A stretch of 64,000 nt of DNA from Terfezia claveryi (taxonomy: Eukaryota; Ascomycota; Pezizomycetes; Pezizales; Pezizaceae). How positions within the stretch are numbered: position 1 is the first letter of the stretch; each line of letters starts with the position of its first letter. The notes under the pieces were generated by a model, which was not told where the DNA came from, did not search any database, and saw only the letters and a program-made list of their open reading frames with translations. The stretch lies in the NCBI GenBank assembly GCA_015179025.1, contig WHUX01000121.1:1-64000 (forward strand), given 5' to 3'. Shown one piece after another: positions 35,800 through 46,734 of the stretch. A program made the position numbers and the translations under genes.

Positions 35800-36290
35800 G
35801 GGCTGAGATTAGGATAGGCATTGCTGGATGTTATTATCGTCATTTGTTGATCTCATGGTTGTTCTAGTTGTTTCGGTTGTTCTCTGCCGGCCTTTCTCTT
35901 TTGATGGAGGGGATGTGTGGTGTTGCCATATGTGGTTATGCGACCATAACTCTAGTGCCTTGGCATGGAATACAGCGAGCTAATTACATAGACCTTCAAC
36001 ATCACACTTCAGCGACCAGCCAGGGGAATTTCTAAAAAGAAAAAAACTCATTATTTATCAGGAAAATTGCTGATAAATGCTTTAATGGAGTCCTCGAAAA
36101 TCCCAGCTGCTTCAGACTCCTTGAATTCTTTAACTGTTGTAATACCATTTGCAATTTGATAACGGCTGCGAGCAGATTGGCAGTAATTCCTGAAAACACA
36201 CTTGGGGACCTCGTTGTTAAAGATTTCGGGCCGAAATGGAAAGACGCCAATGGAAGGTGAGCTCGCTGGTGCCGAGACTAGGTGCAATTG
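35477..36290. other. Intergenic; no clear gene
   Basis: It holds the 3' flank of the Mis18-type gene, a GTT microsatellite and AT-rich sequence. A short minus-strand open frame (36287-36051, 78 codons) has ordinary composition but matches no family I recognise, so I do not call it a gene. Confidence 0.4.
35731..35800. repeat. (GTT)n microsatellite, about 23 units
   Basis: It is an uninterrupted GTT run of 70 nt. It lies 255 bp downstream of the Mis18-type stop codon. Perfect arrays of this length are expected to be polymorphic between strains. Confidence 0.97.
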
Positions 36291-36829
36291 GGCTGCCGAC
36301 TGCCTAAAGAGGCAATTTAGTAGACATAGCTCAGTCTGGCTACAAGCATCTTGGCGCCACTAAGTAACTAACTACCTAAAGAGCGATTAAAATAAAGGAG
36401 GGAAACAAAAGAAAGCGAGAGAGGGGATGGAAGAGGAAAGAAAGGAAAAGACATTCCCGAACACTTTATACCTAATATACCCAGCATTTTTAATAAACGA
36501 AGAAAAGAAGAAATAAAAATGAAACTGAAACTGGAACAGAGCCAGGATGCATACTGTAAATGTGCATTGAATAGAGTGGTCCCAGGGTCACGGTTGACCC
36601 TGTGGGATCCAGCCGATCAATTACTTCCCATGAACCAGCCAACCCTCGATAGATGGGTGGTGGTATTTCGGAAAGGGGGACACTTCCTCGAGGTAGAGAA
36701 CTTGTTCGAGCGGGGATTTCCAATTTCACTACATCACCCCCTCGTGATTGAATCCCAGGACGGTTCCCAGCCTCAAGAGCCGCATGTAATTCTTCTTCCG
36801 ACAAAGCTGCATCCATTGCCGCTGCTGAA

Positions 36830-37150
36830 GTAGCGGGAACAGGAGGAGTAAGAGTGATCAGGTGGAGCAGGAAGGCTCGGATTAACTATGTGCACTGCCG
36901 GACAGGGAAAGGTAATCTTCAATCCTGGAGAGCGATTATAGATGACACTATAGACCCGACTTGCTGAACGTGTGGAAGAGATGTCGAGACAGGCAGCCAC
37001 GTAGCGCTAGTCTGTCCGTGTGGTGAGGAAATCGGACGGAGATGGGGGAATTGGGAGGACATGGACAATAGGATGAGGTGGTTGAAGAAGGTGAAGGACG
37101 GAGGAGAAGAATACGTGGTAGATCTGGTTGAGACGTTTTTCTCAAGGAGT
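36830..37150 (+). pseudogene. 3' tail of a Tad-like LINE ORF2 (RNase H-distal zinc finger)
   Basis: Reading through one stop gives RINYVHCRTGKGNLQSW, then a C-x2-C-x7-H-x4-C pattern (TCGRDVETGSHVALVCP, the first Cys before a TGA stop), then GRRWGNWEDMDNRMRW. Such knuckles end the ORF2 of fungal Tad-clade LINEs. The last part is fused in frame with transposase sequence from about 37150. It may belong to the same family as the LINE at 58.9-64 kb, whose 3' end is outside the window. Confidence 0.6.
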
Positions 37151-38040
37151 CATGTGAAGGAAGCAATAGTGCTATTGAAGCACCCAGAGCTTGGTCTTGA
37201 GGAGGAAGCTATTGAGGTGTATTTTGAAAAAACCCTCGGAAAAAATTATTTGACCCGCTTTCTAGATCGACATCCTGAGCTAGTACCCAAGCTCAGTAGC
37301 AACTTCGATAAGCGGCGTCTCAAACAAAGCAATCCAGCAGTCATCCAGCGTCATTTTGTGAAGGTTCAGCAAGTACGGAAGAAATATGCTATAACTGAGG
37401 GAAATACCTACAATATGGATGAGAAAGGATTTCAACAAGGAATATCCGACAGGGCAAAAGTAATATGCCGACGGCAGGAACGTGGCATGACTGAGAAGAT
37501 GGCAACTGATGGTACACGAGAGTTAATTACGGTGGTGGAGACAATCTCTAGAGATGGAAGGGTGCTTTCTCCGCTAATTATTTATAAGGGTGTGGCACAT
37601 TATATGGGGTGGTATCAGCACTTGGATTCATTGATTGATATTTGCAAGGATTGGAAGTTTACTTATAGTAAAACTGGATGGAATAATAGCTTTTTGAGTG
37701 TTGCGTGGTTAAAGCATTTTGATAATATTACTAAAGGCCGATTGGTCTCAGCACAGCAATACCGATTTCTTATACTTGATGGCTATGAGATTTATATTCA
37801 TATTGATTTTATTGAATATTGTATTTCTCATCGGATTATTGTATATTGTCTTCCTTCTCATACCATACATTTTCTTCAACCACTAGACGTTGGTATATTT
37901 TCTCTACTACAGAAAGCATATGGGAAGGAGATTGATCATCTAACCCGTTTTGGCAATATAGCAATTAATAAGGGAAATTTTCTACTACTCCTAGTAAAAG
38001 CTCGAACACAAGCTTATACTAAAGAAAATATTCTAGGTGT

Positions 38041-38304
38041 TACGGCTGAGATTATGCAGACCGGGCTGACAACCACCCGATGGTGGGTGGCCTGAAGTCA
38101 ACCCCGCTTTTCTATATATATGCCCACTTCTTGTATCTAGCTATTGCTCTCTAAGACTCGAGCGAAGTTTTGTATCGCTGGGTTATTTTGAATGAAGCTA
38201 CTATTCTTCGCACTGTGCACCCAGTTAGGCCCGAGCAAGTGATTTTATCCCTATATATCGATATTCCGACAGATATCACCGTGATCGCTAGCTCGCCCCT
38301 AACA
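38041..38304. mobile_element. 264-bp insertion with 8-bp target duplication (hAT-like size)
   Basis: CTAGGTGT occurs at 38033-38040 and again at 38305-38312, flanking 264 bp of sequence that breaks the transposase between ENILGV and WRGSGL. Eight-base duplications are typical of hAT elements. The ends (TACGGCTGAG and, inverted, TAGGGGCGAG near 38302-38293) agree at about 7 of 10 positions, so the terminal repeats are weak or decayed. No coding capacity. Confidence 0.7.
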
Positions 38305-38822
38305 CTAGGTGTATGGCGAGGTAGTGGACTAATTCCTTCTAATCCATGAAAGGTTTTACTCAAATTACCAACCTATCGAGATCTAGAAAAGGAACCAAAA
38401 TCCACATCCCCACCACCAGTCCCTCCTACACCTCGAAATTCTACTGCTATGCTACACAAAGCTAGACAAGCCAAGCTGTTGCTTCAACGGAAGGATCAGG
38501 ATATTGATCGAGTTGAATTGGCACAGTTGATTGACTCCTTAGAGAGGTTCGCTCTCAATACCGATAAAGACTTACAACTGGAACGAGATATCCTCAGAAA
38601 GTGGCAACAAGCATAAAAGTTAGCAGCCCCAACCAACAAGAAGGAGCTTTCAACTGAGGAGGGTACTGTTCTTGATGGCACCGTACTCCTTCAGCTTTAC
38701 CTGTAATGAGATCGTGCTGAGAAGAAGAAAGCAGCTACGCGGGAGGCCCGTGCACAACGCATGTCTCAGCCAATGTCTCGGAAAAATAAAGGTAAAGCAA
38801 CGCAACCACGTAAGGTATCTGT

Positions 38823-41009
38823 GTTCTGGTCCGTTCCGGGATTCCAGGCCATACCGGTATGGACCGGGCCGTTCCAGGATTGCCCGGGCCATACCGGTAT
38901 GGCCCCCCATACCGGTATGGACCGGGCCGTTGCGAGATTGCGAGATTACCCAGGCCGTTCCGGGATGGCATAAATATTCATATCTTCTTATATTTCCTTA
39001 CGCACACCCAACTTATTTGGCCTAACCAACGTAAATCATTTGATGCCATATTCCTAGATTCATGTCTACCTTAACCTCTACCCTCTACGCAGTCACCATC
39101 CCATTCCAAACTCCAACGCAAATGGTCTCCCAGCATATCCGCGCCCGCGCTACCGCGCTTGTTCTTGTAGTTCACCTGCATTATATGCATTTTGAAATAA
39201 TCCATTTTATTCTCACGATTATCTAATAAGGCTATCTAACACGCTGCGCCCCAAAACCCCCATCTGTACCAGCCTTCACATCCGCGTCCCTAGAATCCTA
39301 GATTCGCCGTCCATATGAGCCTGCAATTCACTGTCCATATTAACCTGGATATCCGCTAGAATTGAGCAAGCAACTCAGCCTAGAATCGAGCGAGGAAATC
39401 AGCCTAGAATTGAGCGAGGAAATCAGTAGAGAATTGAGCAAGGATATCACCGAATCGAGCGAGGAAATCAGCCTACAATCGAGCGAGCAAATCAGCATAC
39501 AATCGAGCGAGCAAATCAGCCTAGAATCGAGCAAGCAAATCAGCGAGAAAATGAGCGAGCAAACCAGCGTAGAATCGAGCAAGCAAATCAGCCTAGAATT
39601 GAGAAAGGAAATCAGCAGAGAATTGAGCAAGGAAATCACCACTGGCATAGAATCGAGCGAGGAAATCAGCCTAGAATCGAGCGAGCAAATCAGCATATAA
39701 TCGAGCGAGCAAATCAGCATATAATCGAGCGAGGAAATCAGCCTAGAATCGAGCGAGCAAATCAGCATATAATCGAGCGAGCAAATCAGCATATAATCGA
39801 GCGAGCAAATCAGCATATAATCGAGCGAGCAAATCAGCATATAATCGAGCGAGGAAATCAGCCTAGAATCGAGCGAGCAAATCAGCATATAATCGAGCGA
39901 GCAAATCAGCATATAATCAAGCGAGCAAATCAGCATATAATCGAGCGAGCAAATCAGCATATAATCGAGCGAGCAAATCAGCATATAATCGAGCGAGGAA
40001 ATCAGCCTAGAATCGAGCGAGCAAATCAGCATATAATCGAGCGAGCAAATCAGCATATAATCGAGCGAGCAAATCAGCATATAATCGAGCGAGCAAATCA
40101 GCCTAGAATCAAGCAAGCAAATCAGCATACAATCGAGCGAGCAAATCAGCCTAGAATCGAGCAAGCAAATCAGCGAGAAAATGAGCGAGAAAATGAGCGA
40201 GCAAACCAGGTAGAATTGAGCGAGCAAAATTATTTGGAAGGAATGAACAGGAGAAAAGCTCTAAGTCCCAGCCGGGCACACCTTGGAAATAGGGACTTGC
40301 CGTGTCTTGCCGCCAGCCATTGGATCGACTGGCGCTGTCTTAAAACCAGATTACATGTCTTACCTACAATCATCCCGCCGCGTCGGTTGGGGCTCCTCCT
40401 GCAATTGGCAAAACCTAGCACAGAGGAGGAAATACCCATATATGGGAAACGAATTAGAAGACAAACATATAGAAATGATGGCTTTTCGGCCTCTATATAT
40501 GCATGCAATTCATGCTTCTGCTGGCTCTAGATAATGGTGTTTTGCATGCTTCCGCTGGTGATAAGAGTGTAATATTGTAGAGACCGGTAAGAGTGTAATT
40601 AAGCAAAGCAATGGTTAAAACACTTGTGTTTGTTGCAAAGAAGTTATGGTATCGTGATCTTTAAAGGCTACTATTGCGCATGCTACAACCTCTTGTTCTT
40701 TGACCTAATGTTTCTCTACATAATAACCTTCATTTCGGGTATACCTCTACTGAGTATTTTCTTCGATAGGTCACTTATGTTATCTCCGTTGACCAAATGT
40801 TGCTACAAAATTACCTTCATATCGGATATGTCCCTATTTAGTACTTTTAATGTCGCTGTGGCCGCTGTGGTGTTGTGGTAAATCCTTGTTGCTATCCGTG
40901 ACATTGAACAATTTAATCCCGTAACGGCCTGGTCCGTTGCGATATCCAGTCCATACCGGTATGGACCGGGCCATACCGGTATGGCCCGGATCCCGGAACG
41001 GACCAGAAC
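38823..41009. mobile_element. 2.19-kb inverted-terminal element with CCATACCGGTATGG ends and a 24-bp array
   Basis: ATCTGT flanks both sides (38817-38822 and 41010-41015), and removing one copy restores the transposase frame. The ends are inverted: GTTCTGGTCCGTTCCGGGAT at the left, and its complement ending at 41009. Within both ends the 14-bp palindrome CCATACCGGTATGG recurs (three copies at left, two at right). The middle is a 24-bp tandem array (39355-40215), then 700 bp without recognisable genes. No transposase is present. The mechanism is unknown; the ends resemble, but are not the same as, the TGTTCTCGG ends of the 42.9-kb element. Confidence 0.85.
39355..40215. repeat. 24-bp tandem array, about 36 units
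   Basis: The unit is of the type AATCAGCATATAATCGAGCGAGCA with a few variants (CCTAGAAT in place of CATATAAT). The period equals eight codons, so a 295-residue open frame runs through on the minus strand as a repeating octapeptide (CSLDYMLI). It is also open on the plus strand where CAG/TAT variants allow. I treat the open frame as a by-product. Confidence 0.93.
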
Positions 41010-41296
41010 ATCTGTCCACTTTGAAGCATCTGAGGGATCTAGTACATCTGAGGCATCGCTAGATGAGTCCGGATATGAGATGGAAGATTGGGAGTCTGAT
41101 CTAGAAGCTCTACTTGATCCGGACTCATCAATTGAGTTAGTTATTATAGTCGATACCCCCTTACCTCGGAGGAGTTAAGCACCCCTACTACCCCAAACTC
41201 CTTTCAGACCCTGCCATGTATCTCCTATTGTTGTTGGAAGAAGCGTTGGATCTCCTGTGTATCGTGTAACTAGGTCTCGGGCTGCTAGAAGTTGAT

Positions 41297-42240
41297 TGTA
41301 TGAATTGATACATTTCCTGGTGATGATGCACTACCCAGTGAAGTATGGTAACTAGCTATCCCACAGACGAATCCGATTGCTATTGTAATTCACATTGGCA
41401 GCTCCCGAAGCACTGGAGTCGATCTACTATAGCTAAGCAATTTGCCAGTGTGCTATAGCACATACTTCGTGGCCATTCTTGAGGGACAAGACATAGCTCC
41501 ATCAGATCTCAACAACCAGAGCAGTTACAGACAAACAGATGGCACTACGAGAAAGCCCTCGCCACCCACAACAGGAATATCTACTCGAACCTCGGGGGAA
41601 CAACTATTGCGACCCTTTCCCCCTCGATTGAAGCTTTTTACCCTCTTCCTCGCTCTTCTTCTTTCCCCTCTTACCGAAATCTCACTCTTACGGGCATTAC
41701 TGTAGTCCACGTTTCCACGAGAGCACCCACACCAACAGAGCCGGCCAATATGACCAAAGATAACTAATTCCCACACCACCAACCAGCCAATAACGATAGA
41801 AAAGGCTAGTAGGAAAGGCTGGCGAAAGAGAGGAGGGCTAGTGGAGAGGGCTGGCAATAAAAGTAAGTACTTCACTTTCTTATTCCTTAGTTACTATAGA
41901 TGCTAACTAACCCATATACCATATAGGTGCTGGATGCGATAGCGTCTTAAATCGGCCAGCTTAAGACGCTGCAGAGGCTGGATCTTATCAGATTTTATTC
42001 TCTATCTTCACCAAAGATGCGAGATTTCGAGAAGTCTCAATAATGTTAGTTTCGAACCCGACCGCTCCTAGGGAGGCAGTAATAGTATTGTGGTGGGAAA
42101 TTCAGATGAGCTGGTATGAATACATATATGCACATATGTAAGAAACGTACACAAACCCCATTGTTCTTTACTATATTTTTCAAAAGCGACTACGGTTGAC
42201 GCCAAGCTTAGCTAGAAAATTTGCTGTGGGGGGATCCCCT
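41297..42240. other. About 0.9 kb without recognisable genes
   Basis: It follows the transposase pseudogene and may include its 3' untranslated end and terminal repeat. Short open frames on both strands (for example 41442-41705) have no family features that I can name. Confidence 0.4.
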
Positions 42241-42306
42241 GGGGTGCAGATAAGCTAAGAATAGGGGATTCGTAACGATCCCCTCATTCTTAGCTTATGT
42301 GACCCC
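42241..42306. repeat. Inverted repeat (hairpin) at start of foldback remnant
   Basis: ATAAGCTAAGAATAGGGGAT is followed after eight bases by an almost perfect complement, and both arms extend to GGGGT/ACCCC. It sits at the point where homology to the 9.4-kb foldback element begins. Confidence 0.8.
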
Positions 42307-42974
42307 TGCAAGCCATAGGTGATACTTATATATATATGCCTGTGAATACATGAATTCTTATGGGATATATCACAAAGCGTGAACTCCGCAAATATTGCAG
42401 TACTTGTCCCGTTCGCAGTACCACGACTACGATTTCCCAATATGACTATTACCAGGCCAGGCATTGAGTAGTACGGCACCCGCATGCGAAAGGGGGGCTG
42501 AGCGCCGTTGATCACTGTCGTACCACTTCTCTTATTATCCCCTATCTCATTGTCTTCGGAAAGTCTAAATGGTCGGCCTTAGCAGTCGGCCTTGGCAACT
42601 ATGGTTTTCCTGATATATACTTCCCTTCCCCGCGCTTTTTCCCTTTGCTCATTATTCTCAGCATATTACAGCGAGTATTAGAGAGAGCATTAGAGCGAGA
42701 ATTAGAGCGAGCATTAGAGCGAGAGTTAGAGCGATGGATACAACGAGAGTTAGAGCGAAGCTTAGGCCAAGGGTTAGAGCGAGTGTTGCTGCACACATGT
42801 TCCGTGTACATATCTATTGCTAAATACCTCTCTGTGTATATAATAATTGGCGAATACAATGAATATTTCTGCTGCATGCATATTCAAAGGTTGCAAATCC
42901 GGTGTTCTCGGTCCCAGACTCTTGGCGGTGATAACTTTTATCTGCAAGAGTCTGGTACTAAACTGCTCCGAAAC

Positions 42975-43027
42975 TGCACGCGCTAGCATCTCCGAGCTCA
43001 AAACGCTCGGAGATGCTAGCGCGTGCA
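42975..43027. repeat. Perfect 23-bp hairpin (TGCACGCGCTAGC...)
   Basis: Arms 42975-42997 and 43005-43027 are exact complements around a 7-base loop (TCAAAAC). Each arm contains GCTAGC and CTCCGAGC. It sits next to the left end of the 3.9-kb element. Confidence 0.95.
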
Positions 43028-43564
43028 TAGCCTGTTTTCGGAGCTACTAGCGTTGTTTTGTGCTGCATATTTCATAAGCATACACAATTGTCATAACGAC
43101 AACAGCAGAATAAATGTCTACCAAAGCATTCGTTCGGGATTTCGTTCATTTGAGAATGTATTATCTCTAGTTTTGAGAGTTGGACAGGATTTAGTTTGAC
43201 TCGATTTGGTATTATCTTTAGTTTTGAGAGTCGGACAGGATTTGGTTTGACTCTTGATTTACAGAGGCACTAAGAGTCTGGTCATGAGAGCAAGGATATC
43301 TACTGTCTTGGAGCAGCGATTTGATCTCGGAGCAAGATTTTCTGTGGCTATACTAAGTAACCTATAAGACTAGAAAGCTAGAAAGCTTAGGTTTTCAATG
43401 GGTTGGTCTTAGTTGGAGGGGTTATGAGTATCAACTATCTACTATATTATAGTCTCGAGGCAGTAACTTGATCTCGGAGCAGCATTTACTTTGGCTATTC
43501 TAAGTAACCTATGAGACTAGAAAGCTAGAAAGCTGCTCCGGGCTCAGGTCTACATTTTAATGGG

Positions 43565-46540
43565 TTGGTCTTAGTGAAGGTGCCTTATATGCTTGCTCCG
43601 GACAATATAGGCTTCCTCGGTGGTGTCTTATATGCTTGCTCCAGGCAATATATGCTTGCTCGGTGCCTCATATTGCTCCGGGCAACATATGCTCGCTCAG
43701 TGCCTTATATGCTTGCTTCGGACAGTATTGGCTTGCTCGGTGGTGTCTTATATGCTTGCTCCAGGCAATATAGGCTCGCTCAGTGCCTTATATGCTTGCT
43801 CCGGACAGTATTGGCTTGCTCGGTGGTGCCTTATAGGCCTGCTCCGGGCAATATATTCTTGCTCAGTGCCTTATATGCTTGCTCCAGGCAATATGTGCTT
43901 GCTCGGTGCCTTATATACTTGCTCCGGACAATATTGGCTTGCTCGGTGGTGTCTCATATGCTTGCTCCGGGCAACATAGGCTCGCTCAGTGCCTTATATG
44001 CTTGCTCCGGACAGTATTGGCTTGCTCGGTGGTGTCTTATAGGCCTGCTCCGGGCAATATATTCTTGCTCAGTGCCTTATATGCTTGTTCCGGGCAATAT
44101 AGGCTCGCTCAGTGCCTTATATGCTTGCTCCGGGCAATATATTCTTGCTCAGTGCCTTATATGCTTGCTCCGGACAGTATTGGCTTGCTCGGTGGTGCCT
44201 TATAGGCCTGCTCCGGGCAATATATTCTTGCTCAGTGCCTTATATGCTTGCTCCGGACAGTATTGGCTTGCTCGGTGGTGCCTTATAGGCCTGCTCCGGG
44301 CAATATATGCTTGCTCCAGGCAATATATGCTTGTTCCGGGCAATATAGGCTCGCTCAGTGCCTTATATGCTTGCTCCGGGCAATATATTCTTGCTCGGTG
44401 CCTTATATACTTGCTCCGGACAGTATTGGCTTGCTCGGTGGTGCCTTATAGGCCTGCTCCGGGCAATATATTCTTGCTCAGTGCCTTATATGCTTGTTCC
44501 GGGCAATATAGGCTCGCTCAGTGCCTTATATGCTTGCTCCGGACAGTATTGGCTTGCTCGGTGGTGTCTTATAGGCCTGCTCCGGGCAATATATTCTTGC
44601 TCAGTGCCTTATAGGCCTGCTCCGGGCAATATATTCTTGCTCAGTGCCTTATATGCTTGTTCCGGGCAATATAGGCTCGCTCAGTGCCTTATATGCTTGC
44701 TCCGGGCAATATATTCTTGCTCAGTGCCTTATATGCTTGCTCCGGACAGTATTGGCTTGCTCGGTGGTGCCTTATAGGCCTGCTCCAGGCAATATATTCT
44801 TGCTCAGTGCCTTATATGCTTGTTCCAGGCAATATATGCTTGCTCAGTGCCTCATATGCTTGCTCCGGACAGTATTGGCTTGCTCGGTGGTGCCTTATAG
44901 GCCTGCTCCGGGCAATATATTCTTGCTCAGTGCCTTATATGCTTGCTCCAGACAATATTGGCTTGCTCGGTGGTGTCTTGTATGCTTGCTCCAGGCAATA
45001 TATGCTTGCTCGGTGCCTTATATACTTGCTCCGGACAGTATTGGCTTGCTCGGTGGTGCCTTATAGGCCTGCTCCGGGCAATATATTCTTGCTCAGTGCC
45101 TTATATGCTTGTTCCAGGCAATATATGCTTGCTCAGTGCCTCATATGCTTGCTCCGGACAGTATTGGCTTGCTCGGTGGTGTCTTATATGCTTGCTCTAG
45201 GCAATATACGCTCACTCGGTGCCTTATAGGCCTGCTCCGGGAAATACAGGCTTGCTCCTATAAAGCCTATATTGCCCGGAGCAAGCATATGAGACACCAC
45301 TGAGCAAGCCAATATTGCCTGGAACAAGCATATAAGGCACTGAGCAAGAATATATTGCCCGGAGCAGGCCTATAAGGCACCACCGAGCAAGCCAATACTG
45401 TCCGGAGCAAGCATATAAGGCACTGAGCGAGCCTATATTGCCCGGAACAAGCATATAAGGCACTGAGCAAGAATATATTGCCCGGAGCAGGCCTATAAGG
45501 CACCACCGAGCAAGCCAATACTGTCCGGAGCAAGCATATAAGGCACTGAGCGAGCCTATATTGCCCGGAACAAGCATATAAGGCACTGAGCAAGAATATA
45601 TTGCCCGGAGCAGGCCTATAAGGCACCACCGAGCAAGCCAATACTGTCCGGAGCAAGCATATAAGGCACTGAGCAAGAATATATTGCCCGGAGCAAGCAT
45701 ATAAGGCACTGAGCGAGCCTATATTGCCTGGAGCAAGCATATAAGACACCACCGAGCAACCTAATATTGTCTGGAGCAAGCATATAAGACACCACCGAGC
45801 AAGCCAATACTGTCCGGAGCAAGCATATAAGGCACTGAGCGAGCCTATGTTGCCCGGAACAAGCATATAAGGCACTGAGCAAGAATATATTGCCCGGAGC
45901 AGGCCTATAAGGCACTGAGCAAGAATATATTGCCCGGAGCAGGCCTATAAGACACCACCGAGCAAGCCAATACTGTCCGGAGCAAGCATATAAGGCACTG
46001 AGCGAGCCTATATTGCCCGGAACAAGCATATAAGGCACGGAGCAAGAATATATTGCCCGGAGCAGGCCTATAAGACACCACCGAGCAAGCCAATACTGTC
46101 CGGAGCAAGCATATAAGGCACTGAGCGAGCCTATGTTGCCCGGAGCAAGCATATGAGACACCACCGAGCAAGCCAATATTGTCCGGAGCAAGTATATAAG
46201 GCACCGAGCAAGCACATATTGCCTGGAGCAAGCGTATAAGACACCACCGAGCAAGCCAATATTGTCTGGAGCAAGCATATAAGGCACTGGGCGAGCCTAT
46301 ATTGCCCGGAACAAGCATATAAGGCACTGAGCAAGAATATATTGCCCGGAGCAAGCATATGAGGCACCGAGCAAGGATATATTGCCTAGAGCAAGCATAT
46401 AAGACACCACCGAGCAAGCCAATATTGTCCGGCGCAAGCATATAAGGCACTGAGCGAGCCTATGTTGCCTGGAGCAAGCATATGAGACACCACCGAGCAA
46501 GCCAATATTGTCCGGAGCAAGCATATAAGGCGCTGAGCAA
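43565..46540. repeat. Giant inverted array of about 40/43-bp monomers
   Basis: 43565-45250 is a head-to-tail array of monomers of the type CTTATATGCTTGCTCCGGAC...GGCTTGCTCGGTG (40 or 43 bp, two alternating classes). 45260-46540 is the same array inverted. The axis is near 45253 (TGCTCCTATAAAGCC). The left arm is about 1.69 kb and the right about 1.28 kb. Because 40 is not divisible by three, all frames rotate through the same peptide-like pattern (ACSGQY, LLRAIYSCSV), producing many spurious open frames on both strands. Confidence 0.95.
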
Positions 46541-46696
46541 GTATCTACAAGAGTCTGGGACCGAGAACAGTGTTCCGGCAGTGTTCCGGAATGTTTTTGT
46601 TGAGATGTTCAAAAATCAATTTCCATTCAAAAACAAATACTTTTCTATATAGTATTACATATTCTGCTCCGAAGCCACTAGCGTATTGCATAGTTT

Positions 46697-46734
46697 CCAC
46701 GCTAGTTCCTCCGAGCTCGGAGGAACTAGCGTGG
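46697..46734. repeat. Perfect 38-bp palindrome (CCACGCTAGTTCC...)
   Basis: The 19-base arms pair with no loop. It contains CTAG and CTCCGAGC like the hairpin at 42975, but with different flanking bases, so the structure is conserved while the sequence differs. Confidence 0.95.

Larger units (their letters stand above)
37061..41296 (+). pseudogene. Fot1/pogo-like DDE transposase with two nested insertions
   Basis: The first open part (37061-38040) has a CENP-B-type helix-turn-helix end (GKNYLTRFLDRHPELVPKL) and a DDE domain. The catalytic Asps are in YNMDEKGFQQG, FLILDGYEIYI and HFLQPLDVGIFS. The reading frame stops at an insertion (38041-38304) and resumes at 38305 with VWRGSGLIPSNP, the usual next motif of this family. 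It runs to KATQPRKVS and is cut again by a 2.19-kb insertion at 38817. It resumes at 41010 with VHFEASEGSSTSEA and ends near 41296. Removing both inserts plus one duplication copy each restores a continuous frame apart from about four stops. The first about 30 codons of the open frame are LINE tail. Confidence 0.82.

Noticed and set aside
36490..36833. Open frames on both strands (104 and 108 codons)
   Set aside because: The strands overlap almost completely and neither shows a recognisable domain. I could not choose between them.
39340..40227. 295-codon minus-strand open frame with an octapeptide repeat
   Set aside because: It is a by-product of a 24-bp repeat whose period is eight codons. 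The opposite strand is also partly open, and it lies inside a non-coding mobile element.
39355..45250. CRISPR-like arrays
   Set aside because: Repeats are contiguous, with no unique spacers of constant length, and the sequence is eukaryotic.
43565..46524. Many long open frames on both strands (up to 349 codons) with Cys/Leu/Tyr-rich repeating peptide
   Set aside because: They arise from a 40/43-bp tandem array that rotates through all frames and is open on both strands. There is no codon bias, start context or unique sequence.
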